Shown here: one piece after another, positions 16,438-25,266 of the stretch
How the letters are laid out: every line of letters begins with the position of its first letter
Numbering within the stretch: position 1 is the first letter of the stretch
From: Thermoactinospora rubra
Lineage (GTDB): Bacteria; Actinomycetota; Actinomycetes; Streptosporangiales; Streptosporangiaceae
DNA length: 64,000 nt
Reading direction: 5' to 3'
Assembly: GCF_002093975.1 (NCBI RefSeq)
Contig: NZ_MSZZ01000034.1
Span: forward strand, 1 to 64,000
Made by a program: the position numbers and the translations under genes
The notes under the pieces: generated by a model
Seen by the model: the letters and a program-made list of their open reading frames with translations, nothing else
Databases searched by the model: none
What the model was told of the DNA's origin: nothing

Positions 16438-17343
16438 ATGAGCCTGGCCCGCCGGATCTGGCACCACACCGAACCCATCCACGCCACCCTCTACTACGCG
16501 CCCCAGGCCTTCGAGGAGGCCGCCGCCCTCGGCTACGCCGTCGGCGAGCGCTGGCCCAGCTACTTCGCCTGGCGCGCCGCCCCGCTGGGCCCGGCCGGGC
16601 CGCGCCTGGTCACGGCCGCCTTCTACAGCTTCAGCCCCGCCATGGTCGCCCGCCACATCCCCTCCGCCTGGCAGGTCGCCACCCCAGGAGACGTGCTGGA
16701 GGCCCGGCTGCGCGCCATGGACCGAGCCCTGCGCCACCTGCTGGAAGACAATCAGGGGGACAAGCAGGGGGGCAAGGTCGCCACGCCCGAGCTGGCCGAG
16801 GCCGCCGAGCTGGCCAGGCGCGCCGCCGAGAGCGCCGAGGTCTCCGGCCGCCCGCTGGCCGCCGCCAATTTGGACCTGCCCTGGCCCACCGAGCCGCACC
16901 TGGTGCTGTGGCAGGCGCTGACCGTGCTGCGCGAGCACCGCGGCGACGGGCACCTGAGCGCCCTGGCCGCCGCCGAGCTGGACGGCTGCGAGGCGCTGGT
17001 CAGCTTCGCCGCGGTGGGCGCCGCGCCGCCGGCCACGTTCGCCTCGCGCGGCTGGAGCCAGGAAGAATGGGCGGCGGCCTCCGAACGATTGCGCTCCCGC
17101 GGCCTCATCGACGCCGATGGGCAGGCCACCGAGCGGGGACGGCGGCTGCGCGACCAGGTCGAGCGCACCACCGACCGGCTGGCCGCCCAGCCCTGGCGCG
17201 CCCTGGGGGAGGAGCGCTGCGAGCGGCTCATCCAGCTGGTGACGCCCGTGCTGGGCGCGGTGTTCCAGGCCGGGCTGCTGCCCATGACCACCACCCTGGG
17301 CATCGCCACGGTCAAGGCCCCCGACGAGGAGGAGGCGGCCTGA
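16438..17343 (+). CDS. SCO6745-family protein with helix-turn-helix fold
   Basis: A 301-residue protein opening LARRIWHHTEPIHATLYYAP, the hallmark of the actinomycete SCO6745 family, in which the N-terminal half is conserved and the C-terminal half resembles a MarR-like winged helix (WSQEEWAAASERLRSRGLID ... ATERGRRLRDQVE). No experimental function is known. It is divergent from the CGNR protein. Confidence 0.75.
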   Translation: MSLARRIWHHTEPIHATLYYAPQAFEEAAALGYAVGERWPSYFAWRAAPLGPAGPRLVTAAFYSFSPAMVARHIPSAWQVATPGDVLEARLRAMDRALRHLLEDNQGDKQGGKVATPELAEAAELARRAAESAEVSGRPLAAANLDLPWPTEPHLVLWQALTVLREHRGDGHLSALAAAELDGCEALVSFAAVGAAPPATFASRGWSQEEWAAASERLRSRGLIDADGQATERGRRLRDQVERTTDRLAAQPWRALGEERCERLIQLVTPVLGAVFQAGLLPMTTTLGIATVKAPDEEEAA

Positions 17344-17374
17344 CCTTCACCCGGCCTGACCCTCACCCGGGCCG

Positions 17375-17587
17375 CTAACGCCTGCCGTACTTCTTGTGGA
17401 CGGCCTGCTTACTGACCCCCAGGGCGTGGGCGATCTGCGCCCACGCCAGCCCGGCGACCCTGGCCCGCCGTACGTGCACCGCCTCGATCCGCTCGATCTC
17501 CTTGCGCAGCGCCACGACGGCCTGCAGCGCCAGCAGGGGGTCCTCGGCCTCCGCCTGCCGCATCAGGGACGCCAGGTCCTCGCTCAT
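17375..17587 (-). CDS. Small helix-turn-helix protein
   Basis: Seventy residues: a short acidic helix, a central helix (LLALQAVVALRKEIERIEAV) and a C-terminal helix-turn-helix (AQIAHALGVSKQAVHKKYGRR) of the homeodomain-like type. In actinomycetes such proteins often accompany Clp N-domain genes, but none is seen here. It is convergent with the SCO6745-like gene. The target is unknown. Confidence 0.75.
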   Translation of the reverse strand: MSEDLASLMRQAEAEDPLLALQAVVALRKEIERIEAVHVRRARVAGLAWAQIAHALGVSKQAVHKKYGRR

Positions 17588-17618
17588 GCGTCCACGGTAG
17601 ACCACCGGCGCGGCCCGC

Positions 17619-18254
17619 TCACCGCGACTCGGTGATCAGCCGCACCCCCAGCCCGATGAGGACCAGCCCGGAGATCTGCTCCAGGCGGCGCCGTACGGCG
17701 GGGCGGCCCAGGAACGCCCTGGCCGCGGCCACCGCCCAGATCACCACGGCGTACCACAGCGTGTCGACCGCCACCCAGATCAGCGCCAGCGTCACCAGCG
17801 TGAGCGGGACGTCGGCGCCGGCCGGCACGAACTGCGGCAGGAACGACATCGCGAACACCGCCGCCTTGGGGTTGGCCAGGCACGTGCCCACCCCCAGCAG
17901 GTAGGACCTGCGCCACCCGCCCGCCACCGGCTCACCGGCCTCCGGGGCGACCGCGGCGACCTCGGCGGCCCGGCCCCGGCGCGCCTGCCACAGCGACTGG
18001 GCGCCCATGGCCACCAGCACCACGGCGCCGGCCACGCGCATGACGTCGTAGGCCAGCTGGGAGGCCAGCAGCAGCGCGCTCAGCCCGAAGGCGGCCGCCA
18101 GCGCCCACAGCAGCACGCCGGTCTCGTTGCCCAGCGTGGCGGCCAGGCCCGAGCCGCGGCCCGCCCGGATGGTCTGGCGCATGATGATCGCGGTGCTCAC
18201 CCCGGGGACCATCGCCACCAGGACGCACGCGCCGACGAAGGCAAGCAGGTGCAT
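17619..18254 (-). CDS. LysE/RhtB-family amino-acid exporter
   Basis: A 211-residue membrane protein with about six hydrophobic segments and the LysE signature VAMVPGVSTAIIMRQTIRAG near the N-terminus and GVGTCLANPKAAVFAMSFLP in the middle. It exports amino acids or related small molecules through the cytoplasmic membrane; the substrate is not predictable. It lies 51 bp after the WYL regulator gene on the same strand. Confidence 0.85.
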   Translation of the reverse strand: MHLLAFVGACVLVAMVPGVSTAIIMRQTIRAGRGSGLAATLGNETGVLLWALAAAFGLSALLLASQLAYDVMRVAGAVVLVAMGAQSLWQARRGRAAEVAAVAPEAGEPVAGGWRRSYLLGVGTCLANPKAAVFAMSFLPQFVPAGADVPLTLVTLALIWVAVDTLWYAVVIWAVAAARAFLGRPAVRRRLEQISGLVLIGLGVRLITESR

Positions 18255-18305
18255 GCGCCCATCCTCTCAGCGCCCACACCCGCCCGCCTCATGAATTATC
18301 CGTAT

Positions 18306-19286
18306 CTATCCGTACATCTTGTACAGCTCGGCGGCGGTCTCGGCCATCATCGCCCGCAGCTCCGGCGGCTCCAGCACCTCCACGCCCGCCCCCAGCCGCA
18401 GCAGCAGCCACCGCGCGTGCGCCAGCGACTCCACCGGCAGCGTCAGCGTGCGCCACCCCTCGGCGTCCGGCTCGCCCGCCCCCTCCAGCGCCGCCCCGCC
18501 CACCTCGTCCCCGACCGTGTAGGTCAGCAGCCCCTCCAGGCCGGGCGCCAGGCGGATGCGGGCCGTCGCGGTGTACATCCGCTCGCGGAACTCCCGGGCG
18601 TACTCCCGCCAGTAGGCCGCCAGGTCGAACTCGCGCGGCCGCTCGAACCGCTCGGCCAGCGTCTCCACCGCCAGGATCCGCGAGACGCGGTAGGTGCGCG
18701 GCTCGCCTCCCGGCGGGGCGGCGACCAGGTACCACGAGCCGCCCTTGAGCACCAGCCCGTAGGGGTGCACGACGCGCTCGACGTCGGCCGGGCCCCAGCG
18801 GCGGTAGGTCATGCGCAGCACCCGCTCCTCCCACACCGCCTCGGCCACCTCGGCCAGGTGCGGCACGTCGTCCGCGCCGCGGTACCAGCTCGGCACGTCC
18901 AGGTGGAACCGCTCACGCATGCGGGCGGCGTGCGAGCGCGGCTCGGGAGGCAGCGCGGCCAGCACCTTCAGCTCGGCCTGGTGCGCCAGCCCCGCCAGGC
19001 CCAGCTCGGCCGCCGGCCCCGGCAGCGCCGCGAGGAACAGCCCCGCCGCCTCCTCGGCGGTCAGCCCGTCGAGCCGCGTACGGAAGCCGCCGAGCAGCCG
19101 GTAGCCGCCCGCCGGCCCCCGGTCGGCGTAGACCGGCACCCCGGCCGCCGACAACGCCTCCACATCCCGGTAGACGGTGCGGACCGACACCTCCAGCTCC
19201 CGCGCCAGCTCGGTCGCGGTCATCCGGCCGCGCGTCTGGAGCAGCAGCAGGAGGGACAGCAGACGGCTGGCGCGCATGCCCGCCAT
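18306..19286 (-). CDS. HTH/WYL-domain transcriptional regulator
   Basis: A 326-residue protein with an N-terminal winged helix (MTATELARELEVSVRTVYRD at ~22-41), a GPAGGYRLL linker, and a central-to-C-terminal WYL domain (WYLVAAPPGGEPRTYRVSRI) followed by a WCX-like end. WYL proteins sense nucleic-acid or nucleotide ligands. ATGs at 19286 and 19277 are both possible; there is no clear ribosome site, so the mRNA may be leaderless. It is divergent from a DeoR-family gene and upstream of the LysE exporter, which it may control. Confidence 0.85.
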   Translation of the reverse strand: MAGMRASRLLSLLLLLQTRGRMTATELARELEVSVRTVYRDVEALSAAGVPVYADRGPAGGYRLLGGFRTRLDGLTAEEAAGLFLAALPGPAAELGLAGLAHQAELKVLAALPPEPRSHAARMRERFHLDVPSWYRGADDVPHLAEVAEAVWEERVLRMTYRRWGPADVERVVHPYGLVLKGGSWYLVAAPPGGEPRTYRVSRILAVETLAERFERPREFDLAAYWREYAREFRERMYTATARIRLAPGLEGLLTYTVGDEVGGAALEGAGEPDAEGWRTLTLPVESLAHARWLLLRLGAGVEVLEPPELRAMMAETAAELYKMYG

Positions 19287-19305
19287 TGTATTGCGAACAT
19301 AACTT

Positions 19306-19321
19306 GTGTTTGTATGAACAC
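19306..19321. promoter_or_regulatory. Inverted repeat between the WYL and DeoR genes
   Basis: GTGTT (19306-19310) and AACAC (19317-19321) flank six bases immediately before the DeoR start, in an AT-richer patch. A candidate operator for either regulator. Confidence 0.3.
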
Positions 19322-20071
19322 GTGGATCGTTTGGTAGCCATCATGAACACCCTGCGCGCGCACGACAGCGTCTCGGTCGCCGAGCTGGCGCAAGAGCACG
19401 GCGTGTCGGAGATGACCATCCGCCGCGACCTGGAGGAGCTGGCCAGGCGCGGCATCGTCCGCCGGGTCCGCGGCGGGGCCCTGTCGCTGCTGCTGCGCGG
19501 GGAGGAGTCCCCCTTCGGCGTGCGCGAGCGGGAGGCCGTGGAGGCCAAGCAGCGCATCGGCGCCGAGGTCGCCTCGCTCATCGCCGACGGGGAGGCCGTC
19601 CTGCTCGACGGCGGCACCACCGTCCTGGAGGCGGCCCGCGCGCTGGCCGGCCGCAAGCTCACCGTGCTGCCCCTGGCGCTGCAGGCCGCCTCCGTGCTGG
19701 CCGCCGCCCCGCGCGTGCGCCTGGTCCTGCCCGGCGGGGAGGTACGGCAGGGCGAGCTCAACTTCATGGGCCCGCTGGCGGAGAACTCCATCAGGGCGCT
19801 GCGGTTCGACACGGCCGTCATCGGCTGCTGCGGCCTGTCGGCCCGGCACGGCCTGACCGCGCACGACCTGCCCGAGGTGGCCGTCAAGCAGGCCGCCATC
19901 GCCTCGGCCCGCCGCGTCATCGTCGCCTGCGACTCGGGCAAGTTCACCCGCACCGCCTTCGGGGCGGTGTGCGAGCTGGCCGCGATCGACATGGTCGTCA
20001 CCGACGACGGCATCCCGAAGGAGGAGCACGACGCGCTCAACGCCGCGGGCGTCACGGTGCGCATCGTCTGA
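19322..20071 (+). CDS. DeoR-family transcriptional regulator
   Basis: A 249-residue protein with the DeoR helix-turn-helix (VSVAELAQEHGVSEMTIRRD), the conserved RVRGGA, and a C-terminal sugar-phosphate isomerase-like sensor (LLDGGTTVLEAARAL, VIVACDSGKF). The ligand is likely a phosphorylated sugar. GTG at 19322 gives the usual DRLVAIMNTLRAHDSVSV start; the ATG at 19343 is an alternative. It lies upstream of, and in line with, an MFS transporter it may control. Confidence 0.85.
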   Translation: MDRLVAIMNTLRAHDSVSVAELAQEHGVSEMTIRRDLEELARRGIVRRVRGGALSLLLRGEESPFGVREREAVEAKQRIGAEVASLIADGEAVLLDGGTTVLEAARALAGRKLTVLPLALQAASVLAAAPRVRLVLPGGEVRQGELNFMGPLAENSIRALRFDTAVIGCCGLSARHGLTAHDLPEVAVKQAAIASARRVIVACDSGKFTRTAFGAVCELAAIDMVVTDDGIPKEEHDALNAAGVTVRIV

Positions 20072-20090
20072 CCAGCAATTGAGCAGCAAC

Positions 20091-20118
20091 CTCTGACCAG
20101 CAACCTCTGACCAGCAAC
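20091..20118 (+). repeat. Two 14-bp direct repeats after the DeoR gene
   Basis: CTCTGACCAGCAAC occurs twice without a gap (20091-20104, 20105-20118), and a partial copy overlaps the DeoR stop at 20068-20078. A run of seven T's at 20136-20142 follows, without a convincing stem. Confidence 0.8.
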
Positions 20119-20191
20119 GCCCAGCACGAGACGCCTTTTTTTCCGCGCGCCCGGCACCGGCGCCCACGGACCACGCACGATCGGAGCCCCC

Positions 20192-21358
20192 ATGCCCACC
20201 GGCACCGCGCCCGCCACCGGCCGCCCCGCCGCTCTCCTGAAGGCCAGAACCGCCGGCTGCCTGCTGTTCCTCCTGGCCGGATGCGCCATCGGCACCTGGA
20301 CCGCCCGCATCCCCGCCATCAAGCACGGCCTGGCCCTCACCGACGGCCAGCTCAGCATCGGCCTGCTGGGCATCGCCGCCGGGGCGGTCGGCGGCATGCA
20401 GGCCGTGGGCCGCCTGGTCGACCGCTTCGGCAGCACCCGCGTCATGATCCCCGCCGCCCTCGCCCAGGGCCCCGCGCTGGCTGCCCCCGCCTACGCCGTC
20501 GACCTGCCCACCCTCACCCTCGCCCTGGTCGCCTTCGGCGCCGTCCACGGCATGCTCGACGTGTCCATGAACGCCGGAGCCGTCGCCGTCGAACGCCGCT
20601 GGGGCCGCCCCATCATGTCCTCCTTCCACGCCGTCTTCAGCGTCGGCGGCTTCCTCGGCGCGGCCACCGGCGGCCTGTTCGCCGCCGCGGACGCCTCAGC
20701 CCGCACGACCTTCCTGACCGTCGGCGCGGCCATCGCGCTGCTGGCGCTGTGGGCGTGGCGCTGGGCGCCGCCCACCCCGCCCGCCGGCGAGCGGCCCGGC
20801 GGCGGGCGCGTCCCCCGCGGCGTGCTGTTCCTGGGCGTGCTGACCTTCTGCTGCCTGGTCGGCGAGGGCGCCGCCGCCGACTGGAGCGCCGTCTACCTGC
20901 GCGACAGCCTGGCCGGTTCCCCCGGCTTCGCCGCGGCCGGCTACGCCGCCTTCTCGATCACGATGACCGCCGGACGGCTCGCGGGCGACCGGCTCGCCGC
21001 CCGCCTGGGCCCCGTCCGGCTGGTACGGCTGTGCGGCCTGCTGGCCGCCGCGGGCCTGGGCACGGCCCTGCTGATCGGGCACCCACTCGCCGGGGTGATC
21101 GGATTCGGCTGCTTCGGCGCGGGCCTGTCGTGCATCGTCCCGCAGGTCTTCTCCGCCGCCGGCGGCCGCGACCCCGCCGCCGCCGGGCGCGCCCTGGCCA
21201 GGGTGGCCAGCATCGGCTACCTGGGGTTCCTGTCCGGCCCGGTGCTCATCGGCGGCCTGGCCGAGATCACCGGCCTGCCCGCGGCCCTGGCGGTCCCGGC
21301 GCTGCTGGCCGCCTTCGTCGCCCTCACCGCCACCGCCCTGCACCGGCCTACCGGCTGA
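20192..21358 (+). CDS. Major facilitator superfamily transporter, YbjJ-like
   Basis: A 388-residue membrane protein with about twelve hydrophobic segments. The TM2-TM3 loop has GRLVDRFGSTRV, matching the MFS motif G-x-x-x-D-R-x-G, and the sixth-segment region is followed by a short cytoplasmic loop. It resembles YbjJ/sugar-type MFS proteins. CGGAG precedes the ATG by six bases. The upstream DeoR gene suggests a carbohydrate substrate (inference). Confidence 0.8.
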   Translation: MPTGTAPATGRPAALLKARTAGCLLFLLAGCAIGTWTARIPAIKHGLALTDGQLSIGLLGIAAGAVGGMQAVGRLVDRFGSTRVMIPAALAQGPALAAPAYAVDLPTLTLALVAFGAVHGMLDVSMNAGAVAVERRWGRPIMSSFHAVFSVGGFLGAATGGLFAAADASARTTFLTVGAAIALLALWAWRWAPPTPPAGERPGGGRVPRGVLFLGVLTFCCLVGEGAAADWSAVYLRDSLAGSPGFAAAGYAAFSITMTAGRLAGDRLAARLGPVRLVRLCGLLAAAGLGTALLIGHPLAGVIGFGCFGAGLSCIVPQVFSAAGGRDPAAAGRALARVASIGYLGFLSGPVLIGGLAEITGLPAALAVPALLAAFVALTATALHRPTG

Positions 21359-21400
21359 CCCACCGGCCGGCCCCATTAACCCAGCCCCATTAACAGGGCC

Positions 21401-22162
21401 TCACCCCCACTGCATCCAGGCCAGCCGTACCACCATCGCCGCCACTACGCACAACAGCACGACCCGCACGAACCCGGTCCCCCGGCGTAGCGCCATCCGC
21501 GCCCCCAGCTGCGCCCCGGCGACGTTGCACACCGCCATGCCCAGCCCCAGCCCCCACAGCAGGTGCCCCTGCCAGGCGAAGACCACCAGCGCCCCGACGT
21601 TCGTCCCCGTGTTGACGATCTTCGCCGTCGCCGAGGCGTGCACGAAGTCCAGCCCCAGGATCGTGGTGAACGCGATGATCAGGAACGTCCCGGTGCCCGG
21701 CCCCATGACCCCGTCGTAGAAGGCGATCCCCACGCCCCCGACCGCGACCGCCGCCGCCGTCCGCGCCCGGGTACGCAGGTGCGGGCTCGGCACCGCGCCC
21801 ATCGCCGGGCGCAACGTCACCAGCAGCGCCACCGCCAGCAGCACCGCCATCACCACCGGGCGCAGCACCTTGGCGCTGACGGCCGCCGCGGCCAGCGCGC
21901 CCAGGCCCGCGCTGCCCACTGCCAGCACCCCGGCCGGCACCGCGACGCCGCGGTCCACCTTCGTGGTCAGCGCGTACGTCGCCGCCGCCGAGGCCGTCCC
22001 GAACACCGACGACAGCTTGTTGGTGGCCATCGCCTGCACCGGCGACACCCCGGCCACCATGAGCGCCGGCAGCTGCACCAGCCCGCCCCCGCCCACCACG
22101 GCGTCGATCCACCCGGCGCCCACCGCCGCCACCAGCAGCACGACCACCTGCTCCAGCGGCAC
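21401..22162 (-). CDS. TSUP (TauE/SafE) family sulfite or organosulfur permease
   Basis: About 253 residues with seven to eight hydrophobic segments and both TSUP repeats: GAGWIDAVVGGGGLVQLPAL near the N-terminus and VGIAFYDGVMGPGTGTF in the second half. The family exports sulfite or sulfonated compounds. I chose the GTG at 22162, which has GGGGGAG five bases upstream; the ATG at 22189 has no ribosome site. Copy 3 of the repeated 15-bp word lies 80 bp upstream. Confidence 0.8.
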   Translation of the reverse strand: MPLEQVVVLLVAAVGAGWIDAVVGGGGLVQLPALMVAGVSPVQAMATNKLSSVFGTASAAATYALTTKVDRGVAVPAGVLAVGSAGLGALAAAAVSAKVLRPVVMAVLLAVALLVTLRPAMGAVPSPHLRTRARTAAAVAVGGVGIAFYDGVMGPGTGTFLIIAFTTILGLDFVHASATAKIVNTGTNVGALVVFAWQGHLLWGLGLGMAVCNVAGAQLGARMALRRGTGFVRVVLLCVVAAMVVRLAWMQWG

Positions 22163-22241
22163 GCCACTCCCCCGTCGTCGCCCGGCCATGAACCGCGACG
22201 AGGGTACTGACCTGCTTGTGGGTCAGCTCCAACGGGGGCGC

Positions 22242-22256
22242 CTTTACAAAGTAGAT
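22242..22256 (-). repeat. Copy 3 of the 15-bp word
   Basis: CTTTACAAAGTAGAT, two bases different from copies 1 and 2 in the centre. It adjoins the TGA of the ABC ATPase gene and supplies a second in-frame TAA, as copy 2 does. Copies 2 and 3 also share GGCGC on the left. Confidence 0.75.
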
Positions 22257-23017
22257 CAACCGCCTCGTTCGAGCTCGTGCGCCAGCTGCTCCAGCTCGGC
22301 CCCGCCCGCCATGAGCGAGGTGAGCTCCTGCCGGGTGATGTCGGCCTTGCCGTACTCCCCCAGGCTGCGGCCCCGGCTCAGCACCAGGAACCGGTCCCCC
22401 ACCGGATAGGCGTGGTGCGGGTTGTGCGTGATGAAGATCACCCCCAGGCCGCGCTCGCGCGCCCGGGCGATGTAGCGCAGCACCACCCCCGCCTGCTTGA
22501 CCCCCAGCGCCGAGGTCGGCTCGTCCAGGATGAGCACCTTGGCGCCGAAGTGAACCGCGCGGGCGATCGCCACCGACTGCCGCTCCCCGCCCGACAGCGT
22601 GCCCACGGGCTGGTCGACGTCGCGGATGTCGATCCCCATCGCGCGCAGCTCCTCGCGGGCCACCCGCTTGGCCGTGGCGATGTCGAAGCGGCCCAGGGAC
22701 TTGCGCGGCTCGGAACCCAGGAAGAAGTTCCGCCACACCGACATCAGCGGGATCATCGCCAGGTCCTGGTAGACGGTGGCGATGCCGCGCTCCAGCGCCT
22801 CGCGGGGGCCGCTGAGCCGTACCTCCCGGCCGTCCAGCAGGTAGGCGCCCGAGTCGTGCTGGTGCACCCCCGACAGGATCTTGATGAGGGTGGACTTGCC
22901 GGCCCCGTTGTCGCCCAGCACGCAGGTCACCTGGCCCGGCTGGACCCGCATGGACACCCCGCGCAGCGCGATCACCGAGCCGAAGCTCTTGCCGATCTCC
23001 CGTGTCTCCAGGATCAA
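22256..23017 (-). CDS. Sugar ABC transporter ATP-binding protein
   Basis: A 253-residue single-domain ATPase of the ribose/fructose (Frc) type. Walker [10 protein letters not shown] is at 35-43, the Q-loop is YQDLAMIP, the signature LSGGERQ and Walker [13 protein letters not shown]. RbsA-type proteins usually have two domains; this has one, as in FrcA. The start is a TTG at 23017 overlapping the permease TGA, with AGGTGA just upstream; there is no ATG or GTG nearby. It powers uptake by the permease encoded next to it. Confidence 0.9.
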   Translation of the reverse strand: MILETREIGKSFGSVIALRGVSMRVQPGQVTCVLGDNGAGKSTLIKILSGVHQHDSGAYLLDGREVRLSGPREALERGIATVYQDLAMIPLMSVWRNFFLGSEPRKSLGRFDIATAKRVAREELRAMGIDIRDVDQPVGTLSGGERQSVAIARAVHFGAKVLILDEPTSALGVKQAGVVLRYIARARERGLGVIFITHNPHHAYPVGDRFLVLSRGRSLGEYGKADITRQELTSLMAGGAELEQLAHELERGG

Positions 23018-24057
23018 TGTCTCACCTGCTCGGCGTAGCGGCGCACCAGCCGGTTGGCCAGCGTGGCCAGCAGCAGCATGGCGCCGAGGAAGAACTTGAA
23101 CCAGTCGGCGTCCCAGCCCAGGAAGACGATCCCCTTGTCGGCCATGCCGAAGATCAGCGCGCCGATCGAGGCGCCGACGGCCGAGCCGTACCCGCCGGTC
23201 AGCAGGCAGCCGCCGATCACCGCCGCGACGATGTAGATGAACTCCTGGCCGATGCCGATGTTGGCCTGGACGTTGGTGAAGCGCAGCGCCATGGTGGAGC
23301 CCACCAGCCAGGCCGCGAAGGCCGTGGTGAGGAACAGCGCGATCTTGGTGCGGGCCGCGGGCACGCCCACCGCCCGCGCCGCCTGCTCGTTGCCGCCCAC
23401 CGCGAAGATCCAGTTCCCGGCCCTGGTGCGCATCAGCACCCAGGTGGCCACCACCGTGACCAGCAGCCACCACAGGATCGCGACGCGGAAGCCGGTCTGG
23501 CCGATGACGATCGTGCCGCCGAAGATCGCGCGGGCGGTCTCGAAGCCGTCCGCGCGGGCCAGGCCGCCGACCTGGACCGTGCCGGTGAGGGCCTTGGTGA
23601 CGCCCAGGTTGACGCCCTGCAGCATCAGGAACGTGCCGAGCGTCACGATGAAGCTGGGCAGCCTGGTCCGGGTCACCACCAGGCCGTTGAGCAGGCCCAC
23701 CGCCAGGGCCACCACCAGGCCCACCAGCATCGCGGCCCACACGCTCAGCCCGAACCGGGTGGCCGTGATCACCAGCACCAGCCCGCTGGTGCCGGTCAGC
23801 ACGCCCGCCGACAGGTCGAACTCCCCGCCGATCATCAGCAGCGCCACCGCGACGGCCATGATGCCCAGCAGCGAGGCCCCGTCCAGCCAGTTGGCCACGC
23901 CGCCGGGCGAGCGGAAGACCGGCGACTGGGCGGCGAAGAAGGCGAACACGACGACCGCGCCGACGACCGCGCCCAGCTCGGGGCGGATGAGCAGGCGCCG
24001 CAGCAGGCCCGTGCGGGCCAGGCGCTCGTCGGCCGCGACGCCTGCCGTTCCCCTCAC
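23014..24057 (-). CDS. Sugar ABC transporter permease, RbsC/FrcC type
   Basis: A 347-residue inner-membrane protein with about nine to ten hydrophobic segments and the BPD_transp_2 motif [17 protein letters not shown] and the cytoplasmic [16 protein letters not shown]. The GTG at 24057 has GGGAGAGG upstream. It lies 55 bp after the binding-protein gene and overlaps the ATPase gene. A single permease gene implies a homodimer. Confidence 0.9.
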   Translation of the reverse strand: MRGTAGVAADERLARTGLLRRLLIRPELGAVVGAVVVFAFFAAQSPVFRSPGGVANWLDGASLLGIMAVAVALLMIGGEFDLSAGVLTGTSGLVLVITATRFGLSVWAAMLVGLVVALAVGLLNGLVVTRTRLPSFIVTLGTFLMLQGVNLGVTKALTGTVQVGGLARADGFETARAIFGGTIVIGQTGFRVAILWWLLVTVVATWVLMRTRAGNWIFAVGGNEQAARAVGVPAARTKIALFLTTAFAAWLVGSTMALRFTNVQANIGIGQEFIYIVAAVIGGCLLTGGYGSAVGASIGALIFGMADKGIVFLGWDADWFKFFLGAMLLLATLANRLVRRYAEQVRH

Positions 24058-24112
24058 GGCGCCTCTCCCGGGGCCTCTGCCGAGGTCTCTGCCGGGGTCG
24101 TCCGGGGGCGGG

Positions 24113-25096
24113 TCATCGCGTGCCGCCCTCGGCCAGCTTGGCGACCTGGTCGGCGTTGTCCTTGGTCACGAACCCCGGCCCGGTGTTGACCGGCAGCCCG
24201 CCGCCGACCGTGTTGAGGTTGGTCTTGTACAGGTACAGGAACGTGACCGGCAGCCAGCCCTGCAGGTACTGCTGCTGGTCCACGGCGAAGAGGATCTCGC
24301 CGGCCTTGACCGCCGAGACCACGTCCGCCGACAGGTCGAAGGTGGCCAGCTTGGCCTTCGACCCGGTGTCCCTGATGGCGTCGCGCGCCGCGATCGCCAC
24401 CGCCGGGTTGAGCGCGAGCACCCCGTTGATCGAGGTGTCCGACTGCAGCCGCGCGGAGACCTTGGAGCTGACGTCGGCCAGGTTGGCGATGTCGACCTGC
24501 AGCCGCTCGACGGTGCCGCCCAGGGTTTCCTGCGCGCCCTTGCACCGCTGGTCCAGGCCGACGTTGCCGGCCTCGTGGATGACGCACAGCAGCTTGGTGA
24601 CGCCGGCCGCCTTCAGCTGCTCGCCGGCGCCGCGCCCGGCGACGTCCTCGGACTGGCCGACGTGGGTCAGCGCGCCGAACTCACGCGAGCGGTCCACGCC
24701 GGAGTTGATGGTGACCACCGGAATCTTGGCGGCCACCGCCTTGCCGACGGCCTCCTTCAGCGCGTCGGGGTTGGCCATCGACACCACCAGGCCGTCGACG
24801 CGCTGGGCGACCGCCTGGTCGATGAGCTGGGACTGCTTGGCGGGATCGCCGTCGCCCTGGTAGGTGACCGTCACGCCGTAGCGGCGGCCCGCGGCCTCGG
24901 CGCCGTTCTTGACCACGTCCCAGAAGGCGTCGCCCGCGCTGCCATGGGTGACCACGGCGAAGCGCGCCTGGCTTCCGGCCTGTTGTTCCTGCTGTGTCTG
25001 CTGGGGTTGCTGCTGGGTCTGCGCCTGGCTGCCGCCGGCGGAACTGCATCCGGCCAGGGCCAGCACCAGGGCAGCGAGGAGGGTTGTGCGCTTCAT
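24113..25096 (-). CDS. Sugar ABC transporter substrate-binding lipoprotein
   Basis: A 327-residue periplasmic-binding-protein-like family 1 protein (RbsB/FrcB type). Residues 1-16 form a lipoprotein signal with lipobox LALAGC and lipidated Cys17, followed by a Gln-rich linker (about 25-42) and the two-lobed domain (TYQGDGDPAKQSQLIDQAVA; DGLVVSMANPDALKEAV). GGAGGTAACC directly precedes the ATG. The sugar is not predictable; monosaccharides or cyclitols are usual. It is divergent from a TetR gene. Confidence 0.9.
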   Translation of the reverse strand: MKRTTLLAALVLALAGCSSAGGSQAQTQQQPQQTQQEQQAGSQARFAVVTHGSAGDAFWDVVKNGAEAAGRRYGVTVTYQGDGDPAKQSQLIDQAVAQRVDGLVVSMANPDALKEAVGKAVAAKIPVVTINSGVDRSREFGALTHVGQSEDVAGRGAGEQLKAAGVTKLLCVIHEAGNVGLDQRCKGAQETLGGTVERLQVDIANLADVSSKVSARLQSDTSINGVLALNPAVAIAARDAIRDTGSKAKLATFDLSADVVSAVKAGEILFAVDQQQYLQGWLPVTFLYLYKTNLNTVGGGLPVNTGPGFVTKDNADQVAKLAEGGTR

Positions 25097-25125
25097 GGTT
25101 ACCTCCGGGACCGACACGTGTCCCT

Positions 25126-25154
25126 GTTGTAACCGTCTATTGCGACTACGTCAA
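25126..25154 (-). promoter_or_regulatory. Predicted promoter of the sugar ABC operon
   Basis: On the minus strand TTGACG (25154-25149), a 17-nt spacer and TACAAC (25131-25126) fit a primary-sigma promoter 30 bp before the lipoprotein start. Confidence 0.5.
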
Positions 25155-25235
25155 TGTTATGTATAGACATACGGACTACCTACCTTCGTTTTGCGTCATG
25201 ACAACCGGAGCGCCGGGCAACAAAGAAAATAGAAC

Positions 25236-25250
25236 GGAACTTTCTGTTCC
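25236..25250. promoter_or_regulatory. Candidate TetR operator
   Basis: GGAAC (25236-25240), spacer TTTCT, GTTCC (25246-25250): a perfect inverted repeat just before the -10-like TAGACT (25255-25260) of the TetR gene. From that -10, transcription would begin at the ATG at 25267, so the mRNA may be leaderless. Confidence 0.5.
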
Positions 25251-25266
25251 CGGGTAGACTGGGGCC

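Noticed and set aside
20068-20142. Rho-independent terminator after the DeoR gene
   Set aside because: There is a run of seven T's, but no stem with good pairing before it.
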